A stretch of 46,385 nucleotides of DNA, from the NCBI GenBank assembly GCA_018780415.1, contig JADMJQ010000162.1, positions 13,447 to 59,831 on the forward strand, read 5' to 3'. A program made the position numbers and the translations under genes. Under the pieces are notes generated by a model that saw nothing but the letters and a program-made list of their open reading frames with translations, searched no databases and was not told the origin of the DNA. Source of the stretch: Roseateles sp. Lineage in GTDB: Bacteria > Pseudomonadota > Gammaproteobacteria > Burkholderiales > Burkholderiaceae_C. How positions within the stretch are numbered: the first letter of the stretch is position 1; every line of letters begins with the position of its first letter. Positions 1 through 9,770 of the stretch are shown here, piece after piece.

Positions 1-168
1 CGACGCCTGGATTGCCGACCCACATAGGCGATGCTGAAAATGCATATGGGCGGACTTTTCGGCCAGCCAAAGCAATTGCCCCTGCCGGGCTGAGGCACAC
101 TGCTGGGCACATGTGCAGCGGGGCAACAAGCCTGGTGGCTGCCGTTCATGAATCCTTGGAGACAAGCA
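1..168. other. gdhB upstream region
   Basis: This is the leader before the glutamate dehydrogenase gene. No conserved coding sequence is recognisable in it. A GGAGA ribosome-binding site at 158-162 sits six bases before the ATG at 169. That favours 169 over the in-frame ATG at 148, which has no such site. No convincing promoter was identified. Confidence 0.5.
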
Positions 169-3100
169 ATGACAGAACCTCTCAACGCGTTACAGCGCGA
201 ACGGATCGATGCAGTAATGGCGCTGGCCCTGGCCTCGAGCCGCCAACAAACGCCCGAGCAAGCGGCCATGCTGGACGGCTTTGGGCGCGAATATTTCCGC
301 CGTGTTGACGCCGACGACCTGCTGGCCCGCACGCCGGAGGACCTGCTCGGCGCCCTGCTCTCGCATCTGCAATTCGGCGCCAAGCGCCAGCCCGGCCAGA
401 CCTTGGCAAGGGTCTTGAGCCCCAGCGTGGCCGACAACGGCTGGGCCTCGCGGCATTCGGTGATCGACATCATCAATGACGATATGCCCTTCCTGGTCGA
501 CACCACGACCATCGAGATCAATCGCCAAGGCCTCACCCTGCACCTGATCGTGCACCCGATTTACGGCGTCGAGCGCGACGCCGAAGGCCAGCTGATCTCG
601 ATCCGCCCGCGCAGCGAAGCGGCCGACTCGCCCGCGCTGAAGCGCGAATCCTGGATGCATATCGAGGTTGACCGCATCATCGACGCGCAACAGCGCCATG
701 AGCTGCTGGCCGGCATCGAGCGGGTGCTGGGCGATGTGCGCGCGGCCGTGCAGGACTGGCAGCCTATGGTCGGCCAGTTGCGTGCCACCATCGCCGAGCT
801 GGAGCAAGCACCAGCGGCATTGGACAAGGCCGAAGTGCAAGAAAGCCTGGCCTTCCTGCAGTGGCTGGCCGACGACCATATGACGCTGCTGGGCTACCGC
901 TGCCATGAATTGGTGACCGAAGCCGGCGCCGATGCCTTGCGCCTGCTGCCCGGCAGCGGCCTCGGCCTGCTGCGTGAAACTTCGGCCGAGAAGCTCTCCA
1001 CCAGCTTCGCTATGCTGCCGGCCAATGCGCGTGCGCTGGCCCGCGCACCGTCGCCGCTGCTGGTCATCACCAAGGCCAATACCCGCTCCACCGTGCACCG
1101 CGCCGGCTACACCGATTACGTCGGCATCAAGCGCTACAACGCCGCCGGCGAAGTGATCGGCGAGCACCGCTTCATCGGCCTGTTCACCTCCACAGCCTAC
1201 AGCGCGCGCGTCTCCGAGACACCGCTGTTGCGCGGCCGGGTCGACGCCATCACCCAGCGTGCCGGCCTGCCGCCAGGCGGCCATCTGGCCAAGGCGCTGC
1301 AACATATTCTGGAAACCTATCCGCGCGACGATCTCTACCAGATCTCCAACGACGAGCTGTTTGAAACCGCCCTGGGCATCTTGGGCCTGGGGGAACGCCA
1401 GCGCCTGCGCCTGTTCGTCTGCCGCGACCCGTTTGATCGCTTTTTCAGCTGCCTGGTCTATGTGCCGCGCGAGGCCTACTCGACCGATATGCGGATCAAG
1501 TTCCAGGCCATCCTGATGCAGGTCTTCAGCGGCAGCAGTGCCGAGTTTGATGTGCAGCTCAGCGACGCGGTGCTGGCGCGCATCCACTTCACCGTGCGCA
1601 CCACGCCGGGCCAGGTGCCGGTGTTTGACCGCAAGGAGGTCGAGGCCAAGCTGACCGCCGCCGCACGCCGCTGGGACGACGATCTGCGCGACGCCCTGGT
1701 CGATGCCGAGGGTGAGGCGCGCGGCCTGGAGCTGTTCAAGCGCTGGGCGGCCGGCTTCCCTGCCGGCTACCGCGAGCGCGTCAGCGCGCGCGCCGCCGTG
1801 CCCGATGTGCTCAAGCTCTCCAGCCTGACGCCCGAGGCGCCGCTGGCGCTGGCGCTGTACCGGCCGTTCGGCGCGCAATCGGGCAGCCTGGGCTTCAAGG
1901 TATACCGTCTGGGCCAGGCGGTGGTGCTGTCCGACAGCCTGCCGATGCTGGAACATATGGGCGTGCGCGTGCTGGGCGAGCACAACCACCGCATTCTCGA
2001 CGCCACCGCCGCCGACGGCCCGGACAGCAGCGTCTCGCTGCATGACTTCGAGTTGCAGGCCAGCGTCTCCGATGACATCGAGCCCGAAGCGCTGGCGCGT
2101 CTGTTCGAGGACACGTTTGCACGGGTCTTCCGCGGTGAGGTCGAGAACGACGACTTCAACCGCCTGGTGCTGCGTGCCGGCCTGGCCAACGACGAAATCG
2201 TCGTGCTGCGCGCCTATGCCAAGTACCTGCGCCAGATCGGCTTTGCGCTGTCACAGGCGACCATCGAGTCCACGCTGGCGGCGCACCCGCGCATCGCCCG
2301 CATGTTGGTGACTCTGTTCAAACTGCGTTTTGATCCCCAGGCCCATGACCAGCTGGGCGCCGACGCGCAAGTCAACGGGATCGAGAAGGCGCTGGAGAAG
2401 GTCAGCAATCTGCAAGAAGACCGCGTGCTGCGCCAGCTGCTGGCCCTGATACAGGCCACGCTGCGCACCAACTTCTGGCGCACCGGCGTCGGCCACACCG
2501 GCGCGGCCGGCCCACGCCGCAGTTTCCTCAGCTTCAAGCTCGACTCGGCCAAGATCCCCGGCCTGCCCGAGCCGCGTCCGCTGTATGAAATCTCGGTCTA
2601 CTCGCCGCGCTTCGAGGGCATCCATTTGCGCGGCGGCAAGGTCGCGCGTGGCGGTCTGCGCTGGTCGGATCGGCCGGAAGACTTCCGCACCGAGGTCTTG
2701 GGCCTGGTGAAGGCTCAGATGGTCAAGAACACCGTCATCGTCCCCGTCGGCAGCAAGGGCGGCTTTGTCTTGAAGAAGGCGCCACCTCAGTCGGATCGCG
2801 AAGCCTTCATGAAGGAAGGCATCAGCTGCTACCAGGACTATCTGCGCGCGCTCTTGGACCTGACCGACAACTACGCCGGCGCGCAAGTGTTGCCGCCGCC
2901 GCAGGTGGTGCGCCTTGACGAAGACGACCCGTATCTGGTGGTCGCCGCCGACAAGGGCACGGCCACCTTCTCCGATTACGCCAATGCGGTCAGCCTGGAA
3001 TATGGCCATTGGTTGGGCGATGCCTTTGCCTCGGGCGGCAGCGTCGGCTATGACCACAAGGCCATGGGCATCACCGCACGCGGCGCCTGGGAATCGGTCA

Positions 3101-5019
3101 AGCGGCATTTCCGCGAGCTTGGTGTCAACACGCAAAGCGAAGAGTTCAGCGTCGTCGGGGTCGGCGATATGTCGGGCGATGTGTTCGGCAACGGCATGCT
3201 GCTGTCGCCGCACATCCGCCTGCTGGCGGCCTTTGACCACCGCCATATCTTCATCGACCCCAACCCCAAGGCCGACGTCGCGTTTGCCGAGCGCGAGCGC
3301 CTGTTCAAGCTGCCTCGCTCCAGCTGGGCCGACTATGAAACGGCGCTGATTTCGGCCGGCGGCGGCGTCTGGGCGCGCTCGGAAAAGTCGATTCCGATCT
3401 CGCCGCAAGCGCAGGCGGTACTCGGCATCACCGCCGACCGACTGCCCCCTAACGAATTACTCAGTGCGATCCTGAAGGCGCCGGTCGACCTGCTCTACAA
3501 CGGCGGCATCGGCACCTATATCAAGTCGGCCGGCGAAACCCATGCGGATGTCGGCGACCGCGCCAATGACGCGATCCGCATCAACGGGGCCGAGCTGCGC
3601 TGCAAGGTTGTCGGCGAAGGGGGCAACCTCGGTTGCACCCAACGTGGCCGGGTCGAGGCGGCACTCGCTGGCGTGCGCATCTACACCGACGCGATCGACA
3701 ACTCGGCCGGTGTCGACACCTCCGACCATGAGGTCAATATCAAGATCTTGCTGGGCCTGGCCATGGGCGACGGCGAGATGACGCTGAAGCAGCGCAATAT
3801 CCTGCTGCCGCAGATGACCGACGAGGTCGCGTCGCTGGTGCTGCGAGACAACTATTTCCAGACCCAGGCGCTGTCCATCGCCAACCGCCAGGCCGGCGCG
3901 TTGATCGACCAGCAAGCGCGCTTCATCCGCTTCCTGGAACGCGGCGGGCGCTTGAACCGGGCGATCGAGTTCTTGCCCACCGATGACCAGATCAAGGAAC
4001 GCAAGGCGCGCGGCGCCGGCCTGACCACGCCCGAAATGGCGGTCTTGCTGGCCTATAGCAAGATGTGGTTGTCGGATGAGCTGATGGCGTCCGACCTGCC
4101 CGAGGACGGCTGGATTGGCACGGCGGTAGAGCGTTACTTCCCCGCCCTGCTGCGCGAGAAATTCGCGGCCTACATCCCGCGCCATCCGCTCAAGCGCGAG
4201 ATCATCGTCACCCATGTACTCAACAGCATGTTGAACCGGGTCGGCGCCACCTTTGTGCATCGCTTGAGCGAATCCAGCGGTGCCAAGCCGGCGCAGATCG
4301 TGCGCGCCTACCTGGCTACCCGCGAGGTCTTCGGTTATGTGCCGCTGTGGCTGAAGATCGAGGCGCTGGACAACCAGGTGCCCGACGCGGTGCAGGCCGA
4401 CATGATCGACGAGCTGGGCCGCTTGGGCGCCCACGCGACCAACTGGTTCCTGCGCTCGCGCCGGCTGGCCGAGCCTATGGAGCAGGTGCTGAAGCGCTTT
4501 GTGCCGGCGGTCGAGGCCTTGCGGGCTACCCTGGTGGAGCAAAACGAGTTGTCGGCGCGGGCCTCGGCCCGGGTCGCCGCCGGCGTGCCGATCGACATTG
4601 CGCGTGACGTCAGCCATGCCGAGGAGCTGTTTGCCGCGCTCGATATTGCCGAGATCGCCGACGCCACCCAGCATCCATTGACCGTGGTTTGCGAGGTTCA
4701 TGCCAAGCTGGCCCAGCGCCTGGGTCTGGAGCGCTTGCGCAGCCAGATCGACGCCCTGCCCATCGACAGCTACTGGCAGACCCAGGCCAAGGCGGCGCTG
4801 GGCGACGATTTGTCCGGCCTGCAGCGCGCTATTGCCTTGGACGTGTTGGGCCAGAGCGGCGCGCAGCAAGGCTCGGACGAGTTGCTCAGCAACTGGCATG
4901 CGGCCAACCAAGATGCGCTGGCACGCGCCCACAAGCTGCTGGGTGAGCTGAGCGAGGCCAAGGGCGTCGACTTGGCGATGCTGTCGGTCGCGCTGCGGGA
5001 GCTGCGCAATTTGGCTTGA
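169..5019 (+). CDS. gdhB: NAD-specific glutamate dehydrogenase, large (GDH-180) type
   Basis: Catalyses reversible NAD-dependent oxidative deamination of glutamate to 2-oxoglutarate and ammonia in the cytoplasm, mainly a catabolic step. The 1,616-residue length matches the large bacterial class, such as the roughly 1,620-residue Pseudomonas enzyme. The long N-terminal half is the regulatory part with ACT-like segments. The catalytic core is in the middle, with the segment KAQMVKNTVIVPVGSKGGFV at about residue 850 followed by the nucleotide-binding region (VVGVGDMSGDVFGNG at about 1,000). The C-terminal helical part is complete and ends in LRELRNLA. I chose ATG 169 because GGAGA lies just upstream; ATG 148 would add seven residues. 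The gene stands alone, with a 205-base gap before the next gene. The long minus-strand open frames opposite it are shadows of high GC. Confidence 0.96.
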   Translation: MTEPLNALQRERIDAVMALALASSRQQTPEQAAMLDGFGREYFRRVDADDLLARTPEDLLGALLSHLQFGAKRQPGQTLARVLSPSVADNGWASRHSVIDIINDDMPFLVDTTTIEINRQGLTLHLIVHPIYGVERDAEGQLISIRPRSEAADSPALKRESWMHIEVDRIIDAQQRHELLAGIERVLGDVRAAVQDWQPMVGQLRATIAELEQAPAALDKAEVQESLAFLQWLADDHMTLLGYRCHELVTEAGADALRLLPGSGLGLLRETSAEKLSTSFAMLPANARALARAPSPLLVITKANTRSTVHRAGYTDYVGIKRYNAAGEVIGEHRFIGLFTSTAYSARVSETPLLRGRVDAITQRAGLPPGGHLAKALQHILETYPRDDLYQISNDELFETALGILGLGERQRLRLFVCRDPFDRFFSCLVYVPREAYSTDMRIKFQAILMQVFSGSSAEFDVQLSDAVLARIHFTVRTTPGQVPVFDRKEVEAKLTAAARRWDDDLRDALVDAEGEARGLELFKRWAAGFPAGYRERVSARAAVPDVLKLSSLTPEAPLALALYRPFGAQSGSLGFKVYRLGQAVVLSDSLPMLEHMGVRVLGEHNHRILDATAADGPDSSVSLHDFELQASVSDDIEPEALARLFEDTFARVFRGEVENDDFNRLVLRAGLANDEIVVLRAYAKYLRQIGFALSQATIESTLAAHPRIARMLVTLFKLRFDPQAHDQLGADAQVNGIEKALEKVSNLQEDRVLRQLLALIQATLRTNFWRTGVGHTGAAGPRRSFLSFKLDSAKIPGLPEPRPLYEISVYSPRFEGIHLRGGKVARGGLRWSDRPEDFRTEVLGLVKAQMVKNTVIVPVGSKGGFVLKKAPPQSDREAFMKEGISCYQDYLRALLDLTDNYAGAQVLPPPQVVRLDEDDPYLVVAADKGTATFSDYANAVSLEYGHWLGDAFASGGSVGYDHKAMGITARGAWESVKRHFRELGVNTQSEEFSVVGVGDMSGDVFGNGMLLSPHIRLLAAFDHRHIFIDPNPKADVAFAERERLFKLPRSSWADYETALISAGGGVWARSEKSIPISPQAQAVLGITADRLPPNELLSAILKAPVDLLYNGGIGTYIKSAGETHADVGDRANDAIRINGAELRCKVVGEGGNLGCTQRGRVEAALAGVRIYTDAIDNSAGVDTSDHEVNIKILLGLAMGDGEMTLKQRNILLPQMTDEVASLVLRDNYFQTQALSIANRQAGALIDQQARFIRFLERGGRLNRAIEFLPTDDQIKERKARGAGLTTPEMAVLLAYSKMWLSDELMASDLPEDGWIGTAVERYFPALLREKFAAYIPRHPLKREIIVTHVLNSMLNRVGATFVHRLSESSGAKPAQIVRAYLATREVFGYVPLWLKIEALDNQVPDAVQADMIDELGRLGAHATNWFLRSRRLAEPMEQVLKRFVPAVEALRATLVEQNELSARASARVAAGVPIDIARDVSHAEELFAALDIAEIADATQHPLTVVCEVHAKLAQRLGLERLRSQIDALPIDSYWQTQAKAALGDDLSGLQRAIALDVLGQSGAQQGSDELLSNWHAANQDALARAHKLLGELSEAKGVDLAMLSVALRELRNLA

Positions 5020-5120
5020 TCGACAGGCTTAGATTGACGTGGCTTGAGCGACTTACGCTAAGCTGACTGCCTGGTTCGGCCACTTGCAAGACAGGGGGCG
5101 GAGCACAAGACATGTATTCA

Positions 5121-5145
5121 CGCGCCGGCTTATCCAGCCGGCGCG
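5121..5145. repeat. Perfect 9-bp inverted repeat, possible terminator stem
   Basis: CGCGCCGGC at 5121-5129 and GCCGGCGCG at 5137-5145 pair perfectly around the loop TTATCCA. It sits about 100 bases after gdhB stops. No T-run follows, so it is not a typical intrinsic terminator. It may stall transcription or stabilise the gdhB transcript end. The rest of 5020-5224 shows nothing else I can identify. Confidence 0.45.
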
Positions 5146-5224
5146 CCCATGTTGGCGCCCTGGTGACGGCATGACTCAACGCCGCCACGGTGCATCCTGC
5201 TCCCCCCAACTCCTGCCGCAAGCC

Positions 5225-6568
5225 ATGTTGACCGCATCAGAATCAGCCTCCCGTTCAAATCTCCCTCCCGACGACGCGCTGCGTTATGTCTTGCACAACG
5301 AGGTGCATGCGCGGCCCTCGGCGCGCATACGCCTGCCGGCGCTGGTGATCAGCGTGGCGGTGCTCAACGACGGCATCAGCCGCGAGACCGAGTGCGAGCA
5401 TCTGCGTCGCCTGCCCGGCCATGAGGGCTTGTTGCTCGACGCCATGCAGGGCAATTTTCTGCGCCTGCGCTGCGCCGGCCACACGGTCAAGTGGGAGCGC
5501 CACAGCGAGTTCACCCGCTATGCCATCGTCCAGCCGCTGCCCGCCAGTGCCTTGCTGGGTGCGAGTGAGCCCGAGCTGCTGAGCGCCTCGCTGGTGGATG
5601 CCGACTGGCTGCGCCATTTGCCCGGCCGCACGGTGGCCGCCGTCAAGCTGGTGATGCTGGAGCATGACATCAGCCGGCCCGACCAGGCCCTGGCGCTCGG
5701 CCAGCAATGGTTCGGCGGGCGCACCGTGGTCGCCTCGATGATGGGCAACGCCGAAAGCGGCGGGCACTCGATGGTGGTGACCAACTTCCGGCTGCTGCCC
5801 AGCGGCTTCGAGCGCATCTTGGTGATTGCGCCGCCGGGCACCAACCCGACCCGCATGGGCCGGATTTCGCAGCGCCTGCTGGAGCTGGAGGTCTACCGCC
5901 TGATGGCCTTGCGCGGCCTGCCGGTGGCCAAGGACATCGTGCCGGTTTTGGCACAGGCCGAGGCGGGTTTGGCCGAAGTGACGCTCAAACTCGAGGCCAG
6001 GCAGGCCTCCGAGAGCGAGTTGCTGGACACCTTGATCCACGTCGCCGCGCGGGTCGAGCGCGCCACCGCCGAACATGCCTACCGCTTCGCTGCCACCCAG
6101 GCCTATGACACGCTGGTGCGCCAGCGCATTGCCGAGCTGCGCGAGAAGCCTATCCCCGGCACCCAGACCTTGGGTGAATTCATGCAGCGCCGGCTATCAC
6201 CGGCGATTGCCACGGTGGCCGCCACCGCCGGCCGGCTGGCGTCGCTGTCGCAGCGCATCGAGCGGGTCAGCGCGCTCTTGCGCACCCGGGTGGATATCGC
6301 CACCGAGCAGCAAAACCAGCAGTTGCTGGCCAAGTTGACGCATGGCCAGGACTTGCAGCTGAGCCTACAAACCACGGTGGAGGGGCTCTCCATCGCGGCG
6401 ATTTCATACTATGTGGTGAGCCTCTTGCTCTATGGCGCCAAGGCCTTGAAGTCGGCCGGTGTGCCGCTCAACCCTGAAATCGCGGTGGGGCTGGTGATCC
6501 CGCTGGTGCTGTGGTCGGTCTGGCGGGCGACCCGGCGCGTGCACGCCAAGCTGCACGGCCGCGCCTGA
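5225..6568 (+). CDS. DUF3422 family membrane protein
   Basis: A 447-residue protein of the DUF3422 family, whose function is unknown. The N-terminal part carries the family-like stretch LHNEVHARPSARIRLPALV. A long soluble middle part follows, with helical segments rich in Arg and Glu (about residues 250-380). Two predicted membrane segments near the C-terminus (AAISYYVVSLLLYGAKAL and IAVGLVIPLVLWSVW) suggest an inner-membrane protein with a large cytoplasmic part. ATG 5225 is used because similarity to the family starts just after it. The frame is open further upstream to 5084, but that part looks like leader sequence. The gene is convergent with the hypothetical gene at 6581, 12 bases away. 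Confidence 0.88.
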   Translation: MLTASESASRSNLPPDDALRYVLHNEVHARPSARIRLPALVISVAVLNDGISRETECEHLRRLPGHEGLLLDAMQGNFLRLRCAGHTVKWERHSEFTRYAIVQPLPASALLGASEPELLSASLVDADWLRHLPGRTVAAVKLVMLEHDISRPDQALALGQQWFGGRTVVASMMGNAESGGHSMVVTNFRLLPSGFERILVIAPPGTNPTRMGRISQRLLELEVYRLMALRGLPVAKDIVPVLAQAEAGLAEVTLKLEARQASESELLDTLIHVAARVERATAEHAYRFAATQAYDTLVRQRIAELREKPIPGTQTLGEFMQRRLSPAIATVAATAGRLASLSQRIERVSALLRTRVDIATEQQNQQLLAKLTHGQDLQLSLQTTVEGLSIAAISYYVVSLLLYGAKALKSAGVPLNPEIAVGLVIPLVLWSVWRATRRVHAKLHGRA

Positions 6569-6580
6569 TTCAAGCCAGAT

Positions 6581-7009
6581 TCAAGCGCGTGGCACAGGCA
6601 GCACCCGCGCCTGCAAAATCGCTTGGGTGCGCTGCCATGACATCGGCCGCCCAGCCGCCAGCAGGCGCAGCTTGGGCGCCTTTGCTTTAGCGGGCAGCAG
6701 TGCCTGCAAACAAAACTGCAACTCGGTCAAGGCCTTGTGCATGTCCACCAAGGCTTTCTTTTGCTGCTGCAACACGGCCACGGCGCTGGGCGGGAAGCTG
6801 GCGATATCGGATTGCAGGCGCGTCAACCAATGCATGACCAGCACCGCCAGCACCTTCAGCTCATGCTCGGCAGCGGCCGAACCGCTGGCCTGCGCCTGTA
6901 GAAAATGTTCCAGCAACACACGCACCGGCACGCCATCGAGCACCGCGCCGGGCTGCTGCGCAGCCAACCAAGCGCTCAGGGCTTGAGTCGGCGTTGAAGG
7001 CTGGTCCAT
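6581..7009 (-). CDS. Hypothetical protein
   Basis: A 142-residue protein I do not recognise. It has no signal peptide or membrane segment and is predicted helical, with leucine- and alanine-rich stretches such as HELKVLAVLVMHWLTRLQSD and a central QQQKKALVDMHKALTELQF segment. It is probably a small cytoplasmic helical protein. A good ribosome-binding site (GAGGGG, about five bases upstream of the ATG on the minus strand) supports the start and suggests a real gene. It lies downstream of ribE in the same direction with a 111-base gap, so co-transcription is possible but not certain. It is convergent with the DUF3422 gene. Confidence 0.7.
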   Translation of the reverse strand: MDQPSTPTQALSAWLAAQQPGAVLDGVPVRVLLEHFLQAQASGSAAAEHELKVLAVLVMHWLTRLQSDIASFPPSAVAVLQQQKKALVDMHKALTELQFCLQALLPAKAKAPKLRLLAAGRPMSWQRTQAILQARVLPVPRA

Positions 7010-7120
7010 AGTTCCCCTCTCTGACCGACAAGCCGATCAATTGGCAGGCAGTGTACGAGGGTCAACCCTAGGCGAATTGATTTCAGATCAAACTTACTGC
7101 TTTTTTCCTTGCCGCGCCGT

Positions 7121-7831
7121 TCAGCCTGCTGTTGAAGGCCTTGGCGGCTCGGCCAAGGCATCCAAGCTCTGGCCCTGCGCGGCCAGCAGCTTCTCCAGCG
7201 CCGGCAGCAAGGGCCCCAAGCGCTCGTCGATGGCGGCCCGGACGGTGTCCACGAAGACCTGCGTCTGGCGCTCGATTTCGATATTGAGCCGGGCGCCCTC
7301 GGTCTTGGCGCCGAAGGTGGTCATGCGCAGCGTCTCAGGGATCAGCCAGACCTCGAACCAGCCGGCCTTGCGGTCCGCCTCGGCAACGGTCAGGCTGGCG
7401 CCGTTGATGGCGATATAGCCCTTGGCGAAGATATAGCGCATCCAGTCGGGTGGCACCTGGATGCGCACACAGACATTGTTCTCGGGCCGCTGTATCGCCG
7501 CCACCGTGGCCATGAAGTCGATATGGCCGGACAGCGGATGGCCGCCGATCTCGGCGCCGTCGCGCGCGGCGCGCTCGACATTGAGCAAGCTGCCCGGCTT
7601 CAAGTCGGCCAAGGTGGTCAGGTTCAGGCTTTGCTGCATCACATCAAAATCGGCGGAGTCGGCTGCACCCAGGGCGGTGACGGTCAGACAAACGCCGTCG
7701 CAGGCGACGCTGGCGCCGATCTCAAGGCCGGCGCAAAAGCCGGGCGGAAATTGCAGCGTGAAGCTGCGCAGACCCGGCCGGTCGGTGATGGCCGCCACGC
7801 GGGCGACGGCTTGAACAATGCCTGTGAACAT
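7121..7831 (-). CDS. ribE: Riboflavin synthase alpha subunit
   Basis: Converts two molecules of 6,7-dimethyl-8-ribityllumazine to riboflavin and 5-amino-6-ribitylaminouracil, the last step of vitamin B2 synthesis, in the cytoplasm. The protein begins with the family hallmark MFTGIVQ and has two repeated lumazine-binding barrels, roughly residues 1-95 and 96-200. The first has ASVACDGVCLTV and the second has GYIAINGASLTV, the matching position in the repeat. At 236 residues it is slightly longer than usual, through a C-terminal tail. No other rib genes are nearby and no FMN riboswitch was seen. It starts 31 bases after the ArsC-like gene on the same strand, so the two may be co-transcribed. 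Confidence 0.95.
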   Translation of the reverse strand: MFTGIVQAVARVAAITDRPGLRSFTLQFPPGFCAGLEIGASVACDGVCLTVTALGAADSADFDVMQQSLNLTTLADLKPGSLLNVERAARDGAEIGGHPLSGHIDFMATVAAIQRPENNVCVRIQVPPDWMRYIFAKGYIAINGASLTVAEADRKAGWFEVWLIPETLRMTTFGAKTEGARLNIEIERQTQVFVDTVRAAIDERLGPLLPALEKLLAAQGQSLDALAEPPRPSTAG

Positions 7832-7862
7832 GGCTGAGATGAGACGCTGGTTTGAAGGGCGC

Positions 7863-8213
7863 TCAGCTTATCAGCTCAGCAAATTGCGCCGCCGAGAAGC
7901 CGATGGACCAACGACCATCTCCCCAGCGCACGACCGGCCGCTTGATGGCGCTGGGTTCCCTCAGCAGCAGGGCTTGGGCCGAGGCGCTGTCGACCACCGC
8001 TGCGCGGTCGGCCTCGCCCTGCTTGCGCCAGGTCGTGCCGGCGCGGTTCAACACCCGCTCCCAGCCCAGCTGCTCGCACCAGGCGGCCAACTCGGCCGGC
8101 GGCACGCCGGACTTCTTGAAATCGTGGAACTGATAGGCCAGACCTTGCTCGGTCAGCCAGGCGCGCGCACGCTTGACGGTGTCGCAATTGGGGATGCCAT
8201 AGACGGTAATCAT
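7863..8213 (-). CDS. ArsC/Spx-like thioredoxin-fold protein (YffB type)
   Basis: A 116-residue protein of the ArsC/Spx/YffB family with a thioredoxin-like fold. The N-terminal motif MITVYGIPNCDTVKRARAWL has the single conserved cysteine of this subgroup. Later segments (DFKKSGVPPAEL and IKRPVVRW) are also typical. The family includes glutaredoxin-dependent arsenate reductases, but YffB-type members have no proven arsenate role and nothing nearby suggests arsenic resistance. ATG 8213 is chosen because it starts exactly at the conserved N-terminus; the frame is open further upstream but that would run into aat. It is divergent from aat with only 23 bases between the start codons. Confidence 0.9.
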   Translation of the reverse strand: MITVYGIPNCDTVKRARAWLTEQGLAYQFHDFKKSGVPPAELAAWCEQLGWERVLNRAGTTWRKQGEADRAAVVDSASAQALLLREPSAIKRPVVRWGDGRWSIGFSAAQFAELIS

Positions 8214-8236
8214 GGGGCGCACGCTAACATGATCAC

Positions 8237-8977
8237 ATGATCGATTGGCTTGATGACGGCAATTTGGACTTCCCGCCCAGCGCGCAGGCCTTGGGCGCCG
8301 ATTCGGACGCGCCGGGGCTGCTGGCGGCCGGCGGTGACCTGAGCCCGCAGCGCTTGCTGGCGGCCTATTCACGCGGCATCTTCCCTTGGTATGGCGCCGG
8401 TCAGCCGCCACTGTGGTGGGCACCCGATCCGCGCATGGTGCTGCAGACCGAGAACTTCAAACTCGCGCGCTCCTTGCGCAAGACGCTGGCCCATTTCAGG
8501 CGTTCGGCCAGCTGCGAGATCCGCATCGACAGCGCCCTGCCCGAGGTCTTGAGCGCCTGTGCCGGCGCGCCGCGTGAGGGCCAGGCCGGCACTTGGATCT
8601 TGCCCGAGATGCAGGCAGCCTATCTTGAATGGGCGAAGCAGTCGGGCGCGGTCCACAGCATCGAGACCTGGATCGACGGCGAGTTGGTGGGCGGGCTCTA
8701 CGGTGTCAACATAGGCCGCATGTTCTTCGGTGAATCGATGTTCATGCGCCGCAGCGATGCCTCCAAGATTGCACTCGCCGCCCTGGTCTGCCTGTGCCGC
8801 AAGCATGGCATCAACTGGATTGACTGCCAGCAAAACACCGGCCATCTGGCCTCGCTGGGTGCGGCCGAGGTGCCGCGCGAGGCGTTTGAGGCGCATGTGC
8901 GCGAGGCGGTAGCCGAGCCCGGCCCCAGCAGCTGGACCTATCATCCAGCCCTTTGGGCCTTGCTGGATCAAGACTAA
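8237..8977 (+). CDS. aat: Leucyl/phenylalanyl-tRNA--protein transferase
   Basis: Transfers leucine or phenylalanine from aminoacyl-tRNA to proteins with N-terminal Lys or Arg, marking them for ClpS-ClpAP degradation (bacterial N-degron pathway), in the cytoplasm. The 246-residue length is normal. Family stretches are visible: [51 protein letters not shown] and [16 protein letters not shown]. The start ATG has no clear ribosome-binding site and only 23 bases separate it from the divergent ArsC-like gene, so leaderless or weak initiation is possible. It is followed after 12 bases by bpt, the other N-degron transferase, clearly as an operon. Confidence 0.96.
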   Translation: MIDWLDDGNLDFPPSAQALGADSDAPGLLAAGGDLSPQRLLAAYSRGIFPWYGAGQPPLWWAPDPRMVLQTENFKLARSLRKTLAHFRRSASCEIRIDSALPEVLSACAGAPREGQAGTWILPEMQAAYLEWAKQSGAVHSIETWIDGELVGGLYGVNIGRMFFGESMFMRRSDASKIALAALVCLCRKHGINWIDCQQNTGHLASLGAAEVPREAFEAHVREAVAEPGPSSWTYHPALWALLDQD

Positions 8978-8989
8978 AGCCGAACCATC

Positions 8990-9733
8990 GTGACCCATCC
9001 GAAAGAACTCCCGCTGGCGCAACTGCAGTTCTATGCCACCGCCGCCTACCCCTGCAGCTACCTGCCCGACCGGCAGGCGCGCTCGCAGGTGGCCACCCCC
9101 AGCCATCTGATTCACGCCGATGCCTACTCAGGGCTGGTGGCGGCGGGCTTTCGGCGCAGCGGACTGTTCACCTACCGGCCCTATTGCGATGGCTGCAAGG
9201 CCTGCGTGCCGATGCGCGTGCCGGCAGCGAGCTTCAAGCCCACCCGCAGCCAACGCCGCGCCTGGCACCAGCACCGCAATCTGCAGGCCAAGGTGATGCG
9301 CCTCGGTTACAGCCAAGAGCATTACGAGCTCTATCTGCGCTACCAGACCGGCCGCCATTCGGGCGGCGGCATGGACCATGACAGCGTCGACCAGTACACC
9401 CAATTCCTGCTGCAAAGCCGCATCAACTCGCGCCTGGTCGAGTTCCGCGAGCCGCAGGCCGACGGCTCGCTGGCACTGAAGATGGTGTCGATTCTGGACA
9501 TCCTCAGCGACGGCCTGTCGGCCGTCTACACCTTTTACGAGCCCGAGGAAAAGACCAGTTACGGCACCTACAACGTGCTCTGGCAGATCCAGCAAACCCG
9601 CGATTTGCAGCTAACCCATCTGTATCTGGGCTATTGGATCGCCGCCAGCCCGAAGATGGCCTACAAGACCGACTTCAAACCCTACCAGCTGCTGCAGGAC
9701 GGGGTCTGGGCCAGCGCTGAGCTTGAGAGCTAG
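8990..9733 (+). CDS. bpt: Bpt-type leucyl transferase (ATE family)
   Basis: A 247-residue member of the bacterial arginyltransferase-like (ATE) family. Family members of the Bpt type transfer leucine to proteins with N-terminal Asp or Glu, feeding them into ClpS-dependent degradation. Evidence includes the conserved cysteine-rich segment [17 protein letters not shown] near residue 65 and the C-terminal ATE signatures [38 protein letters not shown] and PYQLL. The start codon is GTG at 8990, giving [15 protein letters not shown]; this reading matches the usual N-terminus. The gene sits 12 bases after aat, so both N-end-rule transferases are made together. Often annotated simply as arginyltransferase. 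Confidence 0.94.
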   Translation: MTHPKELPLAQLQFYATAAYPCSYLPDRQARSQVATPSHLIHADAYSGLVAAGFRRSGLFTYRPYCDGCKACVPMRVPAASFKPTRSQRRAWHQHRNLQAKVMRLGYSQEHYELYLRYQTGRHSGGGMDHDSVDQYTQFLLQSRINSRLVEFREPQADGSLALKMVSILDILSDGLSAVYTFYEPEEKTSYGTYNVLWQIQQTRDLQLTHLYLGYWIAASPKMAYKTDFKPYQLLQDGVWASAELES

Positions 9734-9745
9734 TCGCCCGCCCAC

Positions 9746-9770
9746 TCAAGTCAAGTCAAGCCAAGCCAAG
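9746..9770. repeat. Five tandem YCAAG pentamers
   Basis: TCAAG occurs three times and CCAAG twice in direct succession between bpt and the histidine kinase gene. It is a short simple repeat in the leader of the signalling operon and no function is evident. Confidence 0.6.

Noticed and set aside
12-308. Open frame at the left edge
   Set aside because: It overlaps the start of gdhB in another frame and has no recognisable protein features.
190-2043. 617-residue minus-strand frame opposite gdhB
   Set aside because: Long antisense frames are common in high-GC genes; it has no ribosome-binding site and no recognisable protein features, while the plus strand is a clear family member.
7077-7091. 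TTGAT-TTCAG-ATCAA resembling an FNR/Anr site
   Set aside because: The spacer is five bases instead of four, and it lies just downstream of the ribE stop codon; probably chance.
7863-8213. Arsenate reductase for arsenic resistance
   Set aside because: The sequence is of the YffB-like subgroup and no ars genes are nearby, so I named only the family.
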